Source: Proteus hauseri ATCC 700826 (lineage in GTDB: Bacteria; Pseudomonadota; Gammaproteobacteria; Enterobacterales; Enterobacteriaceae). From it: DNA of 60,242 bases. The stretch lies in contig NZ_LXEV01000033.1 in the NCBI RefSeq assembly GCF_001654965.1, positions 1-60,242 of the forward strand. Direction: 5' to 3'. A program made the position numbers and the translations under genes. Positions 18,792 to 29,764 of this stretch are shown here, piece after piece (positions within the stretch are counted from its first letter, which is position 1; each line of letters opens with the position of its first letter). The notes under the pieces were generated by a model, which had not been told where the DNA came from, searched no databases, and was given only the letters and a program-made list of their open reading frames with translations.

Positions 18792-21185
18792 CTACCACGT
18801 TCTACCAATATTAAATTGGAACTGCTCTGATTTATCGCCTTCGTAATCTTTTATCGGTCTCGCATAAGAGAAAACTAATGGACCTAATGGCGATAACCAT
18901 TGTAACGCAACACCTGTCGAAACACGGATATCACTTGCTCTACTGTAATCAGGCATACCTGCAGTCCAAGCTGAGTTAGTGCTACTCCACTTGGTATCCC
19001 ATACTGTACCTGCATCAACAAATAGTGAGGTTCTCACTGATGAAGAATATTTATCATCAATAAATGGTGTTGGCGTAATTAGCTCAAAGCTAGCAACTGC
19101 CATTGCATTACCACCGATAGCATCACTAGATGGCTCACCTGGTTTTGGCTTGCCATCTTTATCTAAATAAACCGCTTTAGGGCCGATATTATTTGAGCGG
19201 AAACCACGAACAGTACCTGAACCACCCGCATAAAAGTTTTCATAGAATGGTAATTCTTTACCGCCTAATCCATCACCGTAACCTAGGCGTCCGCGAACTA
19301 AGGTGACCCATGTTTCTTTTTCGTTGATTGGATAGTAAGCGGAGCCATCCCACGTTACTTTGTAATATTTGTTATCTGAGCCTGGAATAGTAATACGGCC
19401 GCTTAGATTACTCTTCGCACCTGAAGTTGGGAAGAAACCACGGTTTAAATTATTAAATGTCCAACCTAAGCTAACAGTATAGTCATCCGCATTAAATGAT
19501 TCACGGCCTTCAAAATCGGGATTTTGACCCATGCTTTCAAGGTAACGCCACATAGCAACCTGAGGTTCCATACGTGACAGACCATTATGAGTATAACCTA
19601 AACCAAGGCGAGCAGAGTTATACTCATTTATTGGAAAGCCTAAACTACCATCGACACCATAAGATTTATTAGTATAGCCTGATAAATCTGCATCATTAGC
19701 GCGGAAGTCGTTATAGAAAATACGTCCGCCTAAACTCACACCATTAACAGTGAAGTATGGATCAGTCACAGACAATTCAGCATAAGTGGAGTAATCATTT
19801 TTACTCGCATTAATTGCTACTGCGTTACCTGTACCAAGCCAGTTATCTTGAGTGACACCAACTTGGAAGCTAACACCACTTTCAGTACCAAAACCGACAC
19901 CAAAGTTTAATGAACCGGTATTACGTTCTTTTACACGATAAACAAGGTCAACCTGATCTGGCGACCCCGGAATACGTTGAGTTTCTGTTTCAACGTTTTC
20001 AAAGTAACCTAAACGATTTAAACGCTCTTTACCTTGTTCAACTAAATCACTTCCTAACCATGCACCTTCCATTTGACGCATTTCACGACGTAAAACATCA
20101 TCTTTTGTGATGTCATTACCCGCAAAGCGAATTTGGCGTACATAAAAACGGTTACCGGCATCAACATTAACATGCAATTTAACCGTTTTATTTTCATCAT
20201 TTATTTCAGGGTTAGTCATTACTCGTGGATAAGCATATCCATAACGACCCAACAGATTTTTAATATCATTTTCTGTTTTAGTGACCTGAGCACCGTTATA
20301 GAGTGACCCCGGTGCTATTTCGATAAGATCCTGAATTTGTTTAGTGTATCCTGCCGTATTACCATTTACTTCGGTATTTTCTACGGTATATTTTTCACCT
20401 TCTTTCAGGTTAATCGTAATATAAATACCTTTTTTATCCGGCGTTAAGCTGACATTAGTTGATTCAATATCAAAACGCGCATAACCACGGTCAAGATAAA
20501 AACTTCTTAAGGTCTCTAAGTCACCCGCTAACTTTTGCTTCTGATATTTTTCATCAGCAGCTAAGTTCCACCAAGGCACATCATCACGCAATTGAAAACG
20601 ATTAACGAGCTCAGCGGTTGTAAAAGCTTTATTACCAACAATGTTGATTTGCTGAATTGTTGCTGATACACCCTCAGCAAACACCAGTTTTAAGTCAACA
20701 CGGTTACGCGGAAGTGGCGTAACAACAACTTTTACGGTCGCATTATATTTACCAACGCTGTAATAGAAATCTTCAAGCCCTTTTTCAATATTTGCCAACA
20801 TAGTACGGTCAAGAGTTTCACCGATACGAATATTGGAAGCTTCAAGGTTTTGTGTGAGCATCTCTTCTTTCACTGCTTTATTACCAGAAAAGGTAATGCT
20901 GGCAATCGTTGGGCGCTCTTTAACTTGAACAATCAGGGTATTTCCGTCACGCAGAACTCGAACATCATCAAAGTTACCCGTTGCAAATAATGAACGGATA
21001 GTTCGACTGATATCATCATCACCAACCGAATCTCCGACTCGGACAGGCATGTTCAGTAATGCTGCACCAACGGCGACGCGTTGAAGACCTTCAAATTGAA
21101 TGTCCTGAACTACGAATCCGTCTGAACCGTATGCAGTGGCGCTGCCCAGCAGCAGCGACGCTATAAGCAACTTTTTCATCGCCAT
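18792..21185 (-). CDS. bamA: Outer membrane protein assembly factor BamA
   Basis: BamA is the central Omp85 barrel of the Bam complex that inserts beta-barrel proteins into the outer membrane. I chose [21 protein letters not shown] at 21185 (797 aa), which matches the E. coli signal peptide. A longer frame starts at 21224. Five POTRA domains span about 22-420. The barrel follows, with the loop 6 motif VRGFRSN in [11 protein letters not shown], and the C-terminal signature ends in F-N-I-G-R-T-W. It lies in the order rseP-bamA-skp, as in E. coli. Confidence 0.98.
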   Translation of the reverse strand: MAMKKLLIASLLLGSATAYGSDGFVVQDIQFEGLQRVAVGAALLNMPVRVGDSVGDDDISRTIRSLFATGNFDDVRVLRDGNTLIVQVKERPTIASITFSGNKAVKEEMLTQNLEASNIRIGETLDRTMLANIEKGLEDFYYSVGKYNATVKVVVTPLPRNRVDLKLVFAEGVSATIQQINIVGNKAFTTAELVNRFQLRDDVPWWNLAADEKYQKQKLAGDLETLRSFYLDRGYARFDIESTNVSLTPDKKGIYITINLKEGEKYTVENTEVNGNTAGYTKQIQDLIEIAPGSLYNGAQVTKTENDIKNLLGRYGYAYPRVMTNPEINDENKTVKLHVNVDAGNRFYVRQIRFAGNDITKDDVLRREMRQMEGAWLGSDLVEQGKERLNRLGYFENVETETQRIPGSPDQVDLVYRVKERNTGSLNFGVGFGTESGVSFQVGVTQDNWLGTGNAVAINASKNDYSTYAELSVTDPYFTVNGVSLGGRIFYNDFRANDADLSGYTNKSYGVDGSLGFPINEYNSARLGLGYTHNGLSRMEPQVAMWRYLESMGQNPDFEGRESFNADDYTVSLGWTFNNLNRGFFPTSGAKSNLSGRITIPGSDNKYYKVTWDGSAYYPINEKETWVTLVRGRLGYGDGLGGKELPFYENFYAGGSGTVRGFRSNNIGPKAVYLDKDGKPKPGEPSSDAIGGNAMAVASFELITPTPFIDDKYSSSVRTSLFVDAGTVWDTKWSSTNSAWTAGMPDYSRASDIRVSTGVALQWLSPLGPLVFSYARPIKDYEGDKSEQFQFNIGRTW

Positions 21186-21224
21186 CGTTGTTTTGTGTTT
21201 TCCTAACCGGTCTCTGCTTACCAA

Positions 21225-22577
21225 TTATAAGCGAGAGAAATCATTGAAAAGTGCAAGTCCCATTAACAGCATCAATGCCATAATACCAATGCGATAACAG
21301 AAATCTTGTACACGCTCAGATACCGGCCCTCCCTTTATCTTTTCGATAACCAGGAAAAGCAGGTGCCCGCCATCTAAGACAGGCAGGGGAAACAAGTTAA
21401 TGATCCCCAGATTGACACTGATAAGAGCAATAAACATCAAATAATAAACAAAACCAGAATCAGCGGACATTCCTGCACCTTTCGCAATGGAAACCGGTCC
21501 ACTGAGGTTAGTCAATTTGACATCACCCACCACTAACTTGCCAATCATTTTGACAGTTAACCCCATTAACTGCCACGTTTTATCAGATGCTTCGTATAGC
21601 GCTGAAAATGGGTTGTATTGCTGCATTATCAAATATTGCTCATCTGGTGGCAGTATTTGTAATTGAGCACCCACTTGTCCCACTTGGGTTCCATCTTTAA
21701 GCGCTATAGCTGTAGGCGTTATTGCTAATGCCAACATAGAACCATTACGATCAACTGTAAGTTCTAGCGTTTTATTTGGGCTTTGACGCACAAAATAAGT
21801 AAATGGATGCCAGTTATCAATTGGCTGACCATCGACTTTAACGATACGATCCCCTGCTTGTAAACCTGCTTTTTCAGCAGCAGAGTCCACCGTTACCTCA
21901 ATAATTTTTGAATCTAACCGCGCACCAACAGGCATTATGCCTAGTGACGCAATAGGATCTTGCTTTTCAGGATCAAAGCGCCATTGTTGTAAATTCAGTA
22001 TATTCTCACTCTCCATTTGAGAGTTAGGGTCGAATACAATAAAAGAAACTTCTTTTGCACCGATTTTACTGACTAATGCTAAACGAACTGCATTCTGATC
22101 AGGCGTTTCGATACCTGCAACGGATTTTAGTTCCATTCCCGGCATTAATTTCGCTTGTTCTGCGATAGAGTCGGGACGAATATCTGCAATAACAGGTTTT
22201 AAAGCAGGAACGCCTATCATAAATACAATCCAATAAGCGACTATCGCTAATAGAAAATTAGCAATTGGCCCCGCTGCAATAACGGCGGCTCTTTGACCTA
22301 CAGTTTTATTATTAAAGGCAAGATGGCGACGTTCAGGTGTAACTTCACCTACCCGCTCATCTAACATTTTTACATAGCCACCTAAAGGTATCCATGCGAC
22401 AACAAATTCAGTGCCGTGCTTATCTGTTTTTCGCCAAATTGCTTTGCCAAAACCAATAGAGAAACGCTCTACATAGATACCGCAACGTCTTGCCACCCAA
22501 AAATGCCCAAACTCATGTACCGTAATCAAAATACCAAGAACGATAATAAATGCGGCCAGATTCCAAAGGATACCCAT
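21225..22577 (-). CDS. rseP: Site-2 intramembrane zinc protease RseP
   Basis: RseP makes the second cut in the anti-sigma factor RseA after DegS and so releases sigma E. The zinc site HEFGH is at residues 21-25 in the first membrane segment. The second site motif is [14 protein letters not shown] near 395. Two PDZ domains lie between, with visible segments such as [21 protein letters not shown]. Length is 450 aa, as in E. coli. It follows cdsA by 9 bp and precedes bamA, itself a sigma E target in E. coli. Confidence 0.98.
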   Translation of the reverse strand: MGILWNLAAFIIVLGILITVHEFGHFWVARRCGIYVERFSIGFGKAIWRKTDKHGTEFVVAWIPLGGYVKMLDERVGEVTPERRHLAFNNKTVGQRAAVIAAGPIANFLLAIVAYWIVFMIGVPALKPVIADIRPDSIAEQAKLMPGMELKSVAGIETPDQNAVRLALVSKIGAKEVSFIVFDPNSQMESENILNLQQWRFDPEKQDPIASLGIMPVGARLDSKIIEVTVDSAAEKAGLQAGDRIVKVDGQPIDNWHPFTYFVRQSPNKTLELTVDRNGSMLALAITPTAIALKDGTQVGQVGAQLQILPPDEQYLIMQQYNPFSALYEASDKTWQLMGLTVKMIGKLVVGDVKLTNLSGPVSIAKGAGMSADSGFVYYLMFIALISVNLGIINLFPLPVLDGGHLLFLVIEKIKGGPVSERVQDFCYRIGIMALMLLMGLALFNDFSRL

Positions 22578-22586
22578 TACTTACCT

Positions 22587-23450
22587 TTATAGTATAAAAC
22601 CAGAAGAAATTAGGAATACTAATCCTGCAAATACTGGAATAGCTGCCGTTAAACTATCAATTCTATCAAGAACACCACCATGCCCCGGAATTAATTGGCT
22701 ACTATCTTTAATACCTGATACACGTTTAAACATACTTTCAGCCAGATCACCAAAAACAGAAACAATAACCACAACACCTGAAATTAACAGTAAATGGTTA
22801 GGAACTTCCGTTATTGGAGCAAAATAAGTAAACAACCACGAAGCAATACCTGCTGTAATTAAGCCACCGACTAATCCCTCTAGAGTTTTGCCTGGTGATA
22901 CTTTAGGTGCCATTTTATGTTTACCTATCAAACGGCCAAACGCATAAGCACCTGAATCTGCAGCCCAAACCAGTAACATGACATAAAGCAGCCACCATGC
23001 TCCTGTATAAGAGTTGGTGCTATAGCCAAACATACGCAACGCCATCATGCCACAATAAAAAGGAACAATCGTCAATATACCGAACAATAACTTAATAGAA
23101 ACTGAATTTTTCCACATATTTGCTGAATTCGGATAACTTACAACTAATAATATTGCGGCAATCCACCAGATTAATCCTGCCCACAAACCATTTTTTATCA
23201 TTGGAGTGTCAAGTAGGTGATTAAAATCAGGCAAAGAAAATTGCATAACGAGCAATAAAGCAGCAAAACCAATCCCAGTAGCTACGCGTTTACCTTGTGA
23301 ATGCCAGCCCACAAACTGAGCCCACTCCCATCCGGCTAAACCTGATATAGCAATAATGACTAATCCAAAACCTGCTGGAGGAAGAAGAAATAGTGCAGCA
23401 ATAACAATAGGGATTAAAATTAATGCGGTAATGACACGATACTTAAGCAA
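22587..23450 (-). CDS. cdsA: Phosphatidate cytidylyltransferase
   Basis: CdsA makes CDP-diacylglycerol, the precursor of all phospholipids in this group. It is a polytopic inner membrane protein with about eight hydrophobic segments. The CDP-DAG synthase signature is at the C-terminal end, SMFKRVSGIKDSSQLIPGHG then GVLDRIDSL, with the Mg-binding aspartates. Length is 287 aa (E. coli 285). It starts 1 bp after the uppS stop. Confidence 0.97.
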   Translation of the reverse strand: MLKYRVITALILIPIVIAALFLLPPAGFGLVIIAISGLAGWEWAQFVGWHSQGKRVATGIGFAALLLVMQFSLPDFNHLLDTPMIKNGLWAGLIWWIAAILLVVSYPNSANMWKNSVSIKLLFGILTIVPFYCGMMALRMFGYSTNSYTGAWWLLYVMLLVWAADSGAYAFGRLIGKHKMAPKVSPGKTLEGLVGGLITAGIASWLFTYFAPITEVPNHLLLISGVVVIVSVFGDLAESMFKRVSGIKDSSQLIPGHGGVLDRIDSLTAAIPVFAGLVFLISSGFIL

Positions 23451-23451
23451 G

Positions 23452-24210
23452 TTATCCTCCCAGATTTATAGTATCTGTTTCTGATGTAGTACCACCGAAA
23501 CGTCTTTCCCGTTTAGCAAAAGCATCGAGTGCATTCTGAAAAACTTTTTCATCAAAATCAGGCCATAGAACCTGCGTAAAATAGAGCTCAGCATAAGCAA
23601 TCTGCCAAATAAGAAAATTGCTTATACGGTGTTCACCACCTGTACGAATAACCAAGTCAACATCAGGCTGATTATGCAAACAAAGGTGTGAAGATATCGA
23701 CTTTTCATTAATATCTTCGACACTAATTTCCCCTTTTGCGAGGGATGTCGCTAATATTTGTACACTTTGAGTAATATCCCATCGACCGCCATAGTTAGCT
23801 GCAATATTTAAATTTAATCCTGTATTACCTGCCGTCAATGCAACAGAGCTTTTGATTCTATCTTGTAAGCGACGGCTAAAACGGCTGATATCGCCAATTA
23901 CCGTGAGTTTAACGTTGTGTTTATGTAAGCTTTTTACTTCATTGTCTAAAGCAAACACAAATAATTCCATTAGAGAACTAACTTCCTGTTCTGGCCTATT
24001 CCAGTTTTCACTACTAAACGCATACAGCGTCAGTGATTGAATTTTATGTTTTACGGAAAAGCTAACTGCATCTCTAACTGCTTTAATTCCCGCGCGATGC
24101 CCCGTTACTCGGAGTTTCCCTTGCTTTTTAGCCCAGCGTCCATTGCCATCCATAATGATAGCTATGTGCTTTGGTTTTGATGCGGATGAATCGTCACTGG
24201 ATAAGTTCAC
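23452..24210 (-). CDS. uppS: Undecaprenyl diphosphate synthase
   Basis: UppS (IspU) extends farnesyl diphosphate with eight isopentenyl units in cis to make C55 undecaprenyl diphosphate, the lipid carrier for peptidoglycan, O antigen and enterobacterial common antigen. The catalytic motif IIMDGNGRWAKKQG has Asp21. Conserved VIRTGGEHRISNFLIWQ and ELYFT follow. Length is 252 aa. It starts the co-oriented run uppS-cdsA-rseP-bamA, and 225 bp with several hairpins separate it from dxr. Confidence 0.98.
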   Translation of the reverse strand: MNLSSDDSSASKPKHIAIIMDGNGRWAKKQGKLRVTGHRAGIKAVRDAVSFSVKHKIQSLTLYAFSSENWNRPEQEVSSLMELFVFALDNEVKSLHKHNVKLTVIGDISRFSRRLQDRIKSSVALTAGNTGLNLNIAANYGGRWDITQSVQILATSLAKGEISVEDINEKSISSHLCLHNQPDVDLVIRTGGEHRISNFLIWQIAYAELYFTQVLWPDFDEKVFQNALDAFAKRERRFGGTTSETDTINLGG

Positions 24211-24273
24211 TCAATTTAACCCTTTGCTAATCTGATACTGATACAGACAGTCCTCTTCGGATACCTCATGCAC

Positions 24274-24337
24274 AAAAAAAACCGTGTAATCCACGGCTTT
24301 TGGCAAAGCCTCAAAGTTGCTAAAGCGGTCGCTTTAG
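24274..24337 (-). terminator. Tandem hairpins and weak terminator downstream of dxr
   Basis: Read on the minus strand from dxr, the first hairpin is CTAAAGCG / CGCTTTAG (24320-24337, 2-nt spacer as a dyad). The second is GGCTTT / AAAGCC (24295-24310). The third is CCGTG / CACGG (24282-24296), followed by eight U residues (24274-24281), which is a modest terminator. The second and third share bases and are mutually exclusive, so they could act as alternative folds. Confidence 0.6.
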
Positions 24338-24435
24338 TAATGAACTGTTAATTTTCATTATTGTCTTTAGTGATTTGGCAACTATACCATTAGCCAGAAA
24401 GACGAACAAACACCCTATATTAAATATAATCACCA

Positions 24436-25629
24436 TTATACAAATTGTGCGATGATCTGATTAGTTTCTAACCTTGCCAATTGATCAATTTCTAAAACAT
24501 CATCGATACTTTGAGGCTCTGATAGGTCAAAATGTTCAACAACTTTGCGATTAATTTTAGCAATATCAGTAAATTTCACTTTTTCGCACAAAAAAGCATC
24601 AACAACGACTTCATTAGCAGCATTTAACACTGTTGTTGAAGCTTGGCCTCTTTTCGATGCCTCAATGGCAAGTGCCAAACAAGGGTAACGTTGATAGTCT
24701 GGTCGAATAAATTCTAAAGATTGAATCTCAAAAAAATCTAATGCTTTTGCCCCTGACTGTGTTCGATGTGGATAAGCCATCGAATAAGCAATCGGTGTTC
24801 TCATATCAGGTTCACCAATTTGAGCAATAATACTACCGTCACGATACCGAACCATTGAATGAATCACAGACTGAGGATGAATAATGACTTCCATTTCTTC
24901 TTCTGACGCATTAAAGAAATAGCGGGCCTCTATATATTCTAACCCTTTATTCATCATTGTTGCTGAATCAACGGAGATCTTACGTCCCATTGACCAATTT
25001 GGGTGTGCACATGCTTGATCTGGCGTCATTGCATCAAGCTCTTCTAATGGGGTATAGCGAAAAGGACCACCGGAACCTGTTAATAAAATACTGGTCACTC
25101 CTTCTGTATCTAAAGAAGCATGACCTAAATTCTCTTGAATGGCTTTTGGCAGGCTTTGATAAATTGCATTATGTTCGCTATCAATAGGTAACACTTTTGC
25201 ACCATATTTAGCTACAGCATCAAAAAAAAGACGCCCGCTTGTAATTAGCGACTCTTTATTCGCTAATAAAATACGTTTACCTTTTTCTATTGCTGCAAGT
25301 GTTGGTTTTAAACCTGCAACACCAGTAATTGCTGACATAACTTGATCAGCTTCATCCAATGCAGCAATTTCATTAATTGCATTATTGCCTGATAAAATTT
25401 CTGTTCTACACGATGTATTCGCTAATAATTGCTTAAGTTTTTTAGCACTGTTTCCATCTGCCATTACTGCGAATTTAGGATTAAAGGAGAGACACTGTTG
25501 CGCCATTATCTTTTCATTTTTCCCTGCCGCTAGGGCAAGAACCTGATATTCCTCAGGATTATTTTCAATAACGGAGAGTGTACTTGTACCTATAGACCCC
25601 GTTGAGCCTAATATAGTTATTTGTTTCAT
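24436..25629 (-). CDS. dxr: 1-deoxy-D-xylulose 5-phosphate reductoisomerase
   Basis: Dxr (IspC) converts DXP to 2-C-methyl-D-erythritol 4-phosphate with NADPH, the committed step of the MEP isoprenoid pathway and the target of fosmidomycin. The NADPH-binding GSTGSIGT is at residues 8-15. Metal and substrate residues appear in [12 protein letters not shown] and later in [11 protein letters not shown]. Length is 397 aa (E. coli 398). It supplies isoprenoid precursors to the adjacent uppS product. Confidence 0.98.
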   Translation of the reverse strand: MKQITILGSTGSIGTSTLSVIENNPEEYQVLALAAGKNEKIMAQQCLSFNPKFAVMADGNSAKKLKQLLANTSCRTEILSGNNAINEIAALDEADQVMSAITGVAGLKPTLAAIEKGKRILLANKESLITSGRLFFDAVAKYGAKVLPIDSEHNAIYQSLPKAIQENLGHASLDTEGVTSILLTGSGGPFRYTPLEELDAMTPDQACAHPNWSMGRKISVDSATMMNKGLEYIEARYFFNASEEEMEVIIHPQSVIHSMVRYRDGSIIAQIGEPDMRTPIAYSMAYPHRTQSGAKALDFFEIQSLEFIRPDYQRYPCLALAIEASKRGQASTTVLNAANEVVVDAFLCEKVKFTDIAKINRKVVEHFDLSEPQSIDDVLEIDQLARLETNQIIAQFV

Positions 25630-25774
25630 TTATTAATCTGTCTATATATCTACAACGTTTTAATTAAAGAGAATTATATCAGTATGGAGAGAGAAAAGAG
25701 GGCAAAAGATGAGAACTTTACTAAATAATGTGACAAACCGAGGGTATTAATCTCAAACTCTCAGATAAATCCCC

Positions 25775-25806
25775 AAAAATAATGCCGCTTAAAGCGGCAT
25801 TATCAA
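25775..25806 (-). terminator. Terminator downstream of frr
   Basis: ATAATGCCGC / GCGGCATTAT form a strong stem with a 5-nt loop. In the frr direction it is followed by ATTTTTGGGG. A run of A on the other side could give T residues for the opposite strand too. Confidence 0.88.
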
Positions 25807-25823
25807 AAAAAGGATTTCAAAAA

Positions 25824-26381
25824 TCAGAATTCCATTAACTCTGCTTCTTTCAGTGTTAATGCTTCATCGATTTTTTTAATAAACATGTCAGTTAATTTTT
25901 GAATTTCGTCTTGTGAACGACGTTCGTCATCTTCGCTGATTTCTTTATCTTTTAGTAATGCTTTGATTTTATCATTAGCATCACGACGAATATTACGAAC
26001 AGAAACACGACCTTGTTCAGCATCACCACGAACAACTTTAATTAAGTCTTTACGACGTTCTTCTGTTAATGGTGGCAGTGGAACACGAATAATAGTGCCA
26101 GCAGATGAAGGATTTAAGCCTAAATCTGATGCCATAATCGCTTTTTCTACTGCAGGTGCTAAAGAACGGTCAAATACAGTGATTGCCAAAGTACGGCCAT
26201 CTTCTGCAACAACGTTAGCAACTTGGTTTAATGGAGTTGGTGCGCCATAATATTCGACAACAATGCCGTCTAAAAGGCTTGGTGATGCGCGACCTGTGCG
26301 AACTTTATTAATTTGGCTTTTTAGTGCTTCAACGCTTTTTTCCATGCGTTCTTGAGCATCTTTTTTGATTTCATTAATCAC
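25824..26381 (-). CDS. frr: Ribosome recycling factor
   Basis: RRF acts with EF-G to split post-termination ribosomes. The two-domain protein of 185 aa starts [20 protein letters not shown]. It shows the family's [19 protein letters not shown] near residues 28-46 and the coiled-coil with [15 protein letters not shown] near 130. Length is identical to E. coli. It lies 111 bp downstream of pyrH in the order rpsB-tsf-pyrH-frr. Confidence 0.98.
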   Translation of the reverse strand: MINEIKKDAQERMEKSVEALKSQINKVRTGRASPSLLDGIVVEYYGAPTPLNQVANVVAEDGRTLAITVFDRSLAPAVEKAIMASDLGLNPSSAGTIIRVPLPPLTEERRKDLIKVVRGDAEQGRVSVRNIRRDANDKIKALLKDKEISEDDERRSQDEIQKLTDMFIKKIDEALTLKEAELMEF

Positions 26382-26492
26382 GTTATAAACCCTTGGGAAC
26401 TGGTTATCTTCCAGTCGATATACTAAATATCGACATAAATGAATTAGCGTACTCTCGATGGTAACGCCAAATTATACCGTTGTCTCTGTGTA

Positions 26493-27221
26493 TTAAGCGT
26501 GAGAAATCAAAGTTCCTTCACTTTCACCCATTACAACCCGACGTAAAGCACCCGGTTTATTCATATTGAATACGCGGATAGGTAAATTATGGTCTCGGGC
26601 TAATGTGAATGCAGCAAGATCCATGACTTTCAATTCACGTTCTAATACTTCCTGATAAGTCAGACTTTCATAAAGTACTGCATCAGGTTCTTTTGTTGGA
26701 TCGGCAGAGTAAACACCGTCAACTTTCGTCGCTTTTAATACGACATCAGCTTCAATTTCAATACCGCGTAAACACGCAGCAGAATCGGTAGTAAAGAATG
26801 GGTTACCTGTACCAGCCGAGAAAATGACTACTCGGCCATGGCGTAATAAGCTAATTGCTTCTGCCCAACTGTAGTTATCACAGACACCATTTAGAGGAAA
26901 TGCCGACATAAGGCGTGCGTTTACATATGCACGGTGCAATGCGTCACGCATTGCTAAGCCATTCATTACTGTCGCTAACATTCCCATGTGGTCACCCACG
27001 ACACGGTTCATACCTGCCGCCGCAAGACCTGCGCCGCGAAACAAGTTACCACCGCCAATTACGACACCGACTTGTATCCCCAATTCAACGAGTTCTTTGA
27101 TTTCCTGAGCCATGCGATCAAGTACACTCGCATCGATACCAAAACCTTCTGCACCTTGCAGGGCTTCACCACTCAGTTTTAATAAAATTCGCTGATATAC
27201 AGGTTTTGCATTGGTTGCCAT
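26493..27221 (-). CDS. pyrH: Uridylate kinase
   Basis: PyrH phosphorylates UMP to UDP. It is a hexameric amino acid kinase-fold enzyme activated by GTP and inhibited by UTP. The sequence shows [43 protein letters not shown] and [13 protein letters not shown], all family motifs. Length is 242 aa (E. coli 241). It stands 140 bp downstream of tsf, with a terminator hairpin in between. Confidence 0.98.
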   Translation of the reverse strand: MATNAKPVYQRILLKLSGEALQGAEGFGIDASVLDRMAQEIKELVELGIQVGVVIGGGNLFRGAGLAAAGMNRVVGDHMGMLATVMNGLAMRDALHRAYVNARLMSAFPLNGVCDNYSWAEAISLLRHGRVVIFSAGTGNPFFTTDSAACLRGIEIEADVVLKATKVDGVYSADPTKEPDAVLYESLTYQEVLERELKVMDLAAFTLARDHNLPIRVFNMNKPGALRRVVMGESEGTLISHA

Positions 27222-27315
27222 GGTGTTCTGTCCTAAGCAGATTAGTTAATTGGAGGTTTTAGATAGCCTTCTCTTTTTATAAGAAGAAGTAAACAAACAG
27301 CCAGTGGAGATTCTA

Positions 27316-27345
27316 ACAAAACAGAACCGCCATTAGGCGGCTCTG
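27316..27345 (-). terminator. Terminator between tsf and pyrH
   Basis: On the minus strand AGAGCCGCC / GGCGGTTCT pair with a short loop and are followed by GTTTTGTT. The T-run is short, so readthrough into pyrH is plausible. Confidence 0.72.
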
Positions 27346-27361
27346 TAAACGCAAAGCGTTA

Positions 27362-28213
27362 TTATTTGCTCATTGCAGCAACTTCTGCTGCGAAATCAGC
27401 TTCAACTTTCTCAATACCTTCACCCACTTCAAAACGAACGAAGTTGATAACATCAGCATTGTTTTCTTTCAGCAGTTCGCCAACAGTTTTGCTTGGATCC
27501 ATAACGAAATGCTGACCAGTCAGAGAGATCTCACCGGTGAATTTGTTCATGCGACCGATAACCATTTTTTCTGCGATTTCGCGTGGTTTACCTGATTGCA
27601 TTGCAATGTCCATCTGAATTTGGTGTTCGTGTTCAACAACATCAGCTGGAACATCTTCAGGACGAACATATTCTGGTTTGCTTGCAGCTACGTGCATAGC
27701 GATATGTTTGATCAGTTCTTCGTTAGCGCCTTTAGCAGAAACTAAAACACCAATACGAGCACCATGCAAGTAAGTACCCAGTTCGTCAGCTTCTAATACA
27801 GCAACACGACGGATGTTGATGTTTTCACCAATTTTAGCAACCAGAGTAGTACGTGCTTCTTCAAATTTTGCTTTCAGTGCATCGATATCAGCGGTTTTGT
27901 CTGCTAATACTGCAGCCATAACGTCTTTACCGAAAGCGATGAAGCCAGCATCTTTTGCTACGAAGTCTGTTTCACAGTTCAGTTCAACTAGCGCACCGAA
28001 TTTACCATCAGCAGCAACTTCTGCCAGGATGATACCTTCAGCTGCAACGCGACCTGCTTTTTTAGCCGCTTTTGCTTGACCTGATTTACGCATGTTATCG
28101 ATAGCTAACTCGATATCACCATTCGCTTCAACCAGCGCTTTTTTACATTCCATCATACCTGCGCCAGTACGTTCACGCAGTTCTTTTACCAAAGCAGCGG
28201 TAATTCCAGACAT
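27362..28213 (-). CDS. tsf: Elongation factor Ts
   Basis: EF-Ts is the guanine nucleotide exchange factor for EF-Tu. The N-terminal UBA-like domain shows [16 protein letters not shown], the core exchange motif is [11 protein letters not shown] near residues 78-88, and the C-terminal module is present. Length is 283 aa, as in E. coli. It follows rpsB by 134 bp with a GC-rich intercistronic hairpin. Confidence 0.99.
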   Translation of the reverse strand: MSGITAALVKELRERTGAGMMECKKALVEANGDIELAIDNMRKSGQAKAAKKAGRVAAEGIILAEVAADGKFGALVELNCETDFVAKDAGFIAFGKDVMAAVLADKTADIDALKAKFEEARTTLVAKIGENINIRRVAVLEADELGTYLHGARIGVLVSAKGANEELIKHIAMHVAASKPEYVRPEDVPADVVEHEHQIQMDIAMQSGKPREIAEKMVIGRMNKFTGEISLTGQHFVMDPSKTVGELLKENNADVINFVRFEVGEGIEKVEADFAAEVAAMSK

Positions 28214-28272
28214 TTGTTTTATTCCTCGATTTTCTATGGTAAACCATAGATGTTCTCATAGCAGATGTGTAA

Positions 28273-28294
28273 AGGGGGCCTATGAAGGCCCCCT
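28273..28294 (-). terminator. GC-rich intercistronic hairpin between rpsB and tsf
   Basis: AGGGGGCC / GGCCCCCT is a perfect 8-bp stem with a 6-nt loop, but it has no U-run after it on the minus strand. A partial attenuator between rpsB and tsf is known in E. coli. This hairpin is in the right place to set the ratio of S2 to EF-Ts or to be a processing site. Confidence 0.6.
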
Positions 28295-28347
28295 AACCAA
28301 TATATAGCAATACCTGGTTAAATAAGGGCTCTTACGAGCGTGCCTTA

Positions 28348-29082
<735 letters not shown>

Positions 29083-29089
29083 CTATAAA

Positions 29090-29215
29090 ATTAAGTTTGG
29101 GGTTATTTCGTCCACAAACCCCATACGACCGACTCATCGGCTGTAAAGGTCAACCTTTACATAAGAGCACCCCGGCGTATGTGTCGATTTGTGTGTGTAA
29201 TTTACACAATTGAAT
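29090..29215 (-). ncRNA. tff: t44 (tff) RNA / rpsB leader, S2 autoregulatory element
   Basis: The minus strand upstream of rpsB carries the conserved blocks of the enterobacterial rpsB leader. In order they are GACACATACGCCGGGGTGCT, GTAAAGGTTGACCTTTACAG, CCGATGAGTCGG, GTATGGGG, and GGACGAAATAACCCC. This agrees very closely with E. coli t44/tff as I know it. The self-complementary GTAAAGG-CCTTTAC and CCGATGAGTCGG pieces give the hairpins. In E. coli this leader binds free S2 and represses rpsB-tsf. The exact RNA ends are estimated. Confidence 0.85.
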
Positions 29216-29284
29216 TTTTCAGATTTACTGTCACTCGCCACCATAGCAATAAGCTAATAACGCAATAACAGAACTCCGGCGCGC

Positions 29285-29293
29285 TTTATACCA
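29285..29293 (-). promoter_or_regulatory. Probable rpsB promoter (extended -10)
   Basis: The minus strand shows an extended -10, TGGTATAAA, followed by a GC-rich discriminator GCGCGCC, a combination typical of growth-rate regulated ribosomal promoters. A good -35 at 17 bp is not visible. The start site would lie about 210 bp upstream of rpsB, giving a leader long enough to include t44. Confidence 0.6.
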
Positions 29294-29764
29294 TAAATTG
29301 CAGCAAGAAACCACTATTAGTTACTTTTAATGGGGGCGTTTTTCAAGCGAAACAAGCCTCTAAAATAGATAACAAAACGCATTAGAATAGGCATAAAAAC
29401 GAATACTACTCTGATATCAATTAGGTAGCCTGTTAGATAATACCCGCTCTACTTTATTAAAATAAATTTATTTAAATAGGTAAATAGAAATAGAGAAAAC
29501 AGCGTTATTACATTTTAAAACAGGATAAAGGGGCTAAATTAAAAAAGCGCAATATGAAAAGACATTACTATTAAGAAAGCGTATGTTCGTCATTTATATT
29601 GATATCATAAGATTGTATTCATTCCCTTTATTGGCACATAAAGTTTCTGCTGATATCATAAATGGTAATCAGAATTATTTCTCACATCCTAATTCATTTA
29701 CCTATAATACATTGTATATCTCAATACACTGTATTGTGGCTTTTAATATAGACGAAGAACTCAA
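29294..29764. other. Divergent rpsB-map intergenic region, no gene seen
   Basis: This 470-bp AT-rich stretch has no convincing coding frame. A 64-codon frame at 29583-29777 overlaps the map start and looks spurious. The right end holds a likely map promoter, with a perfect TATAAT at 29703-29708 and a weak TTCTCA 18 bp upstream (29679-29684). Two 12-bp dyads lie just downstream of that -10 and are listed separately. Confidence 0.5.
29706..29734 (+). repeat. Tandem 12-bp dyads at the map promoter
   Basis: AATACATTGTAT (29706-29717) and AATACACTGTAT (29723-29734) are near-identical, each internally palindromic (TACA-N-TGTA), separated by 5 bp and so repeating every 17 bp. They begin inside the -10 of the probable map promoter. 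This layout suits a repressor operator, or an mRNA hairpin in the short leader. No known regulator is assigned. Confidence 0.5.
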
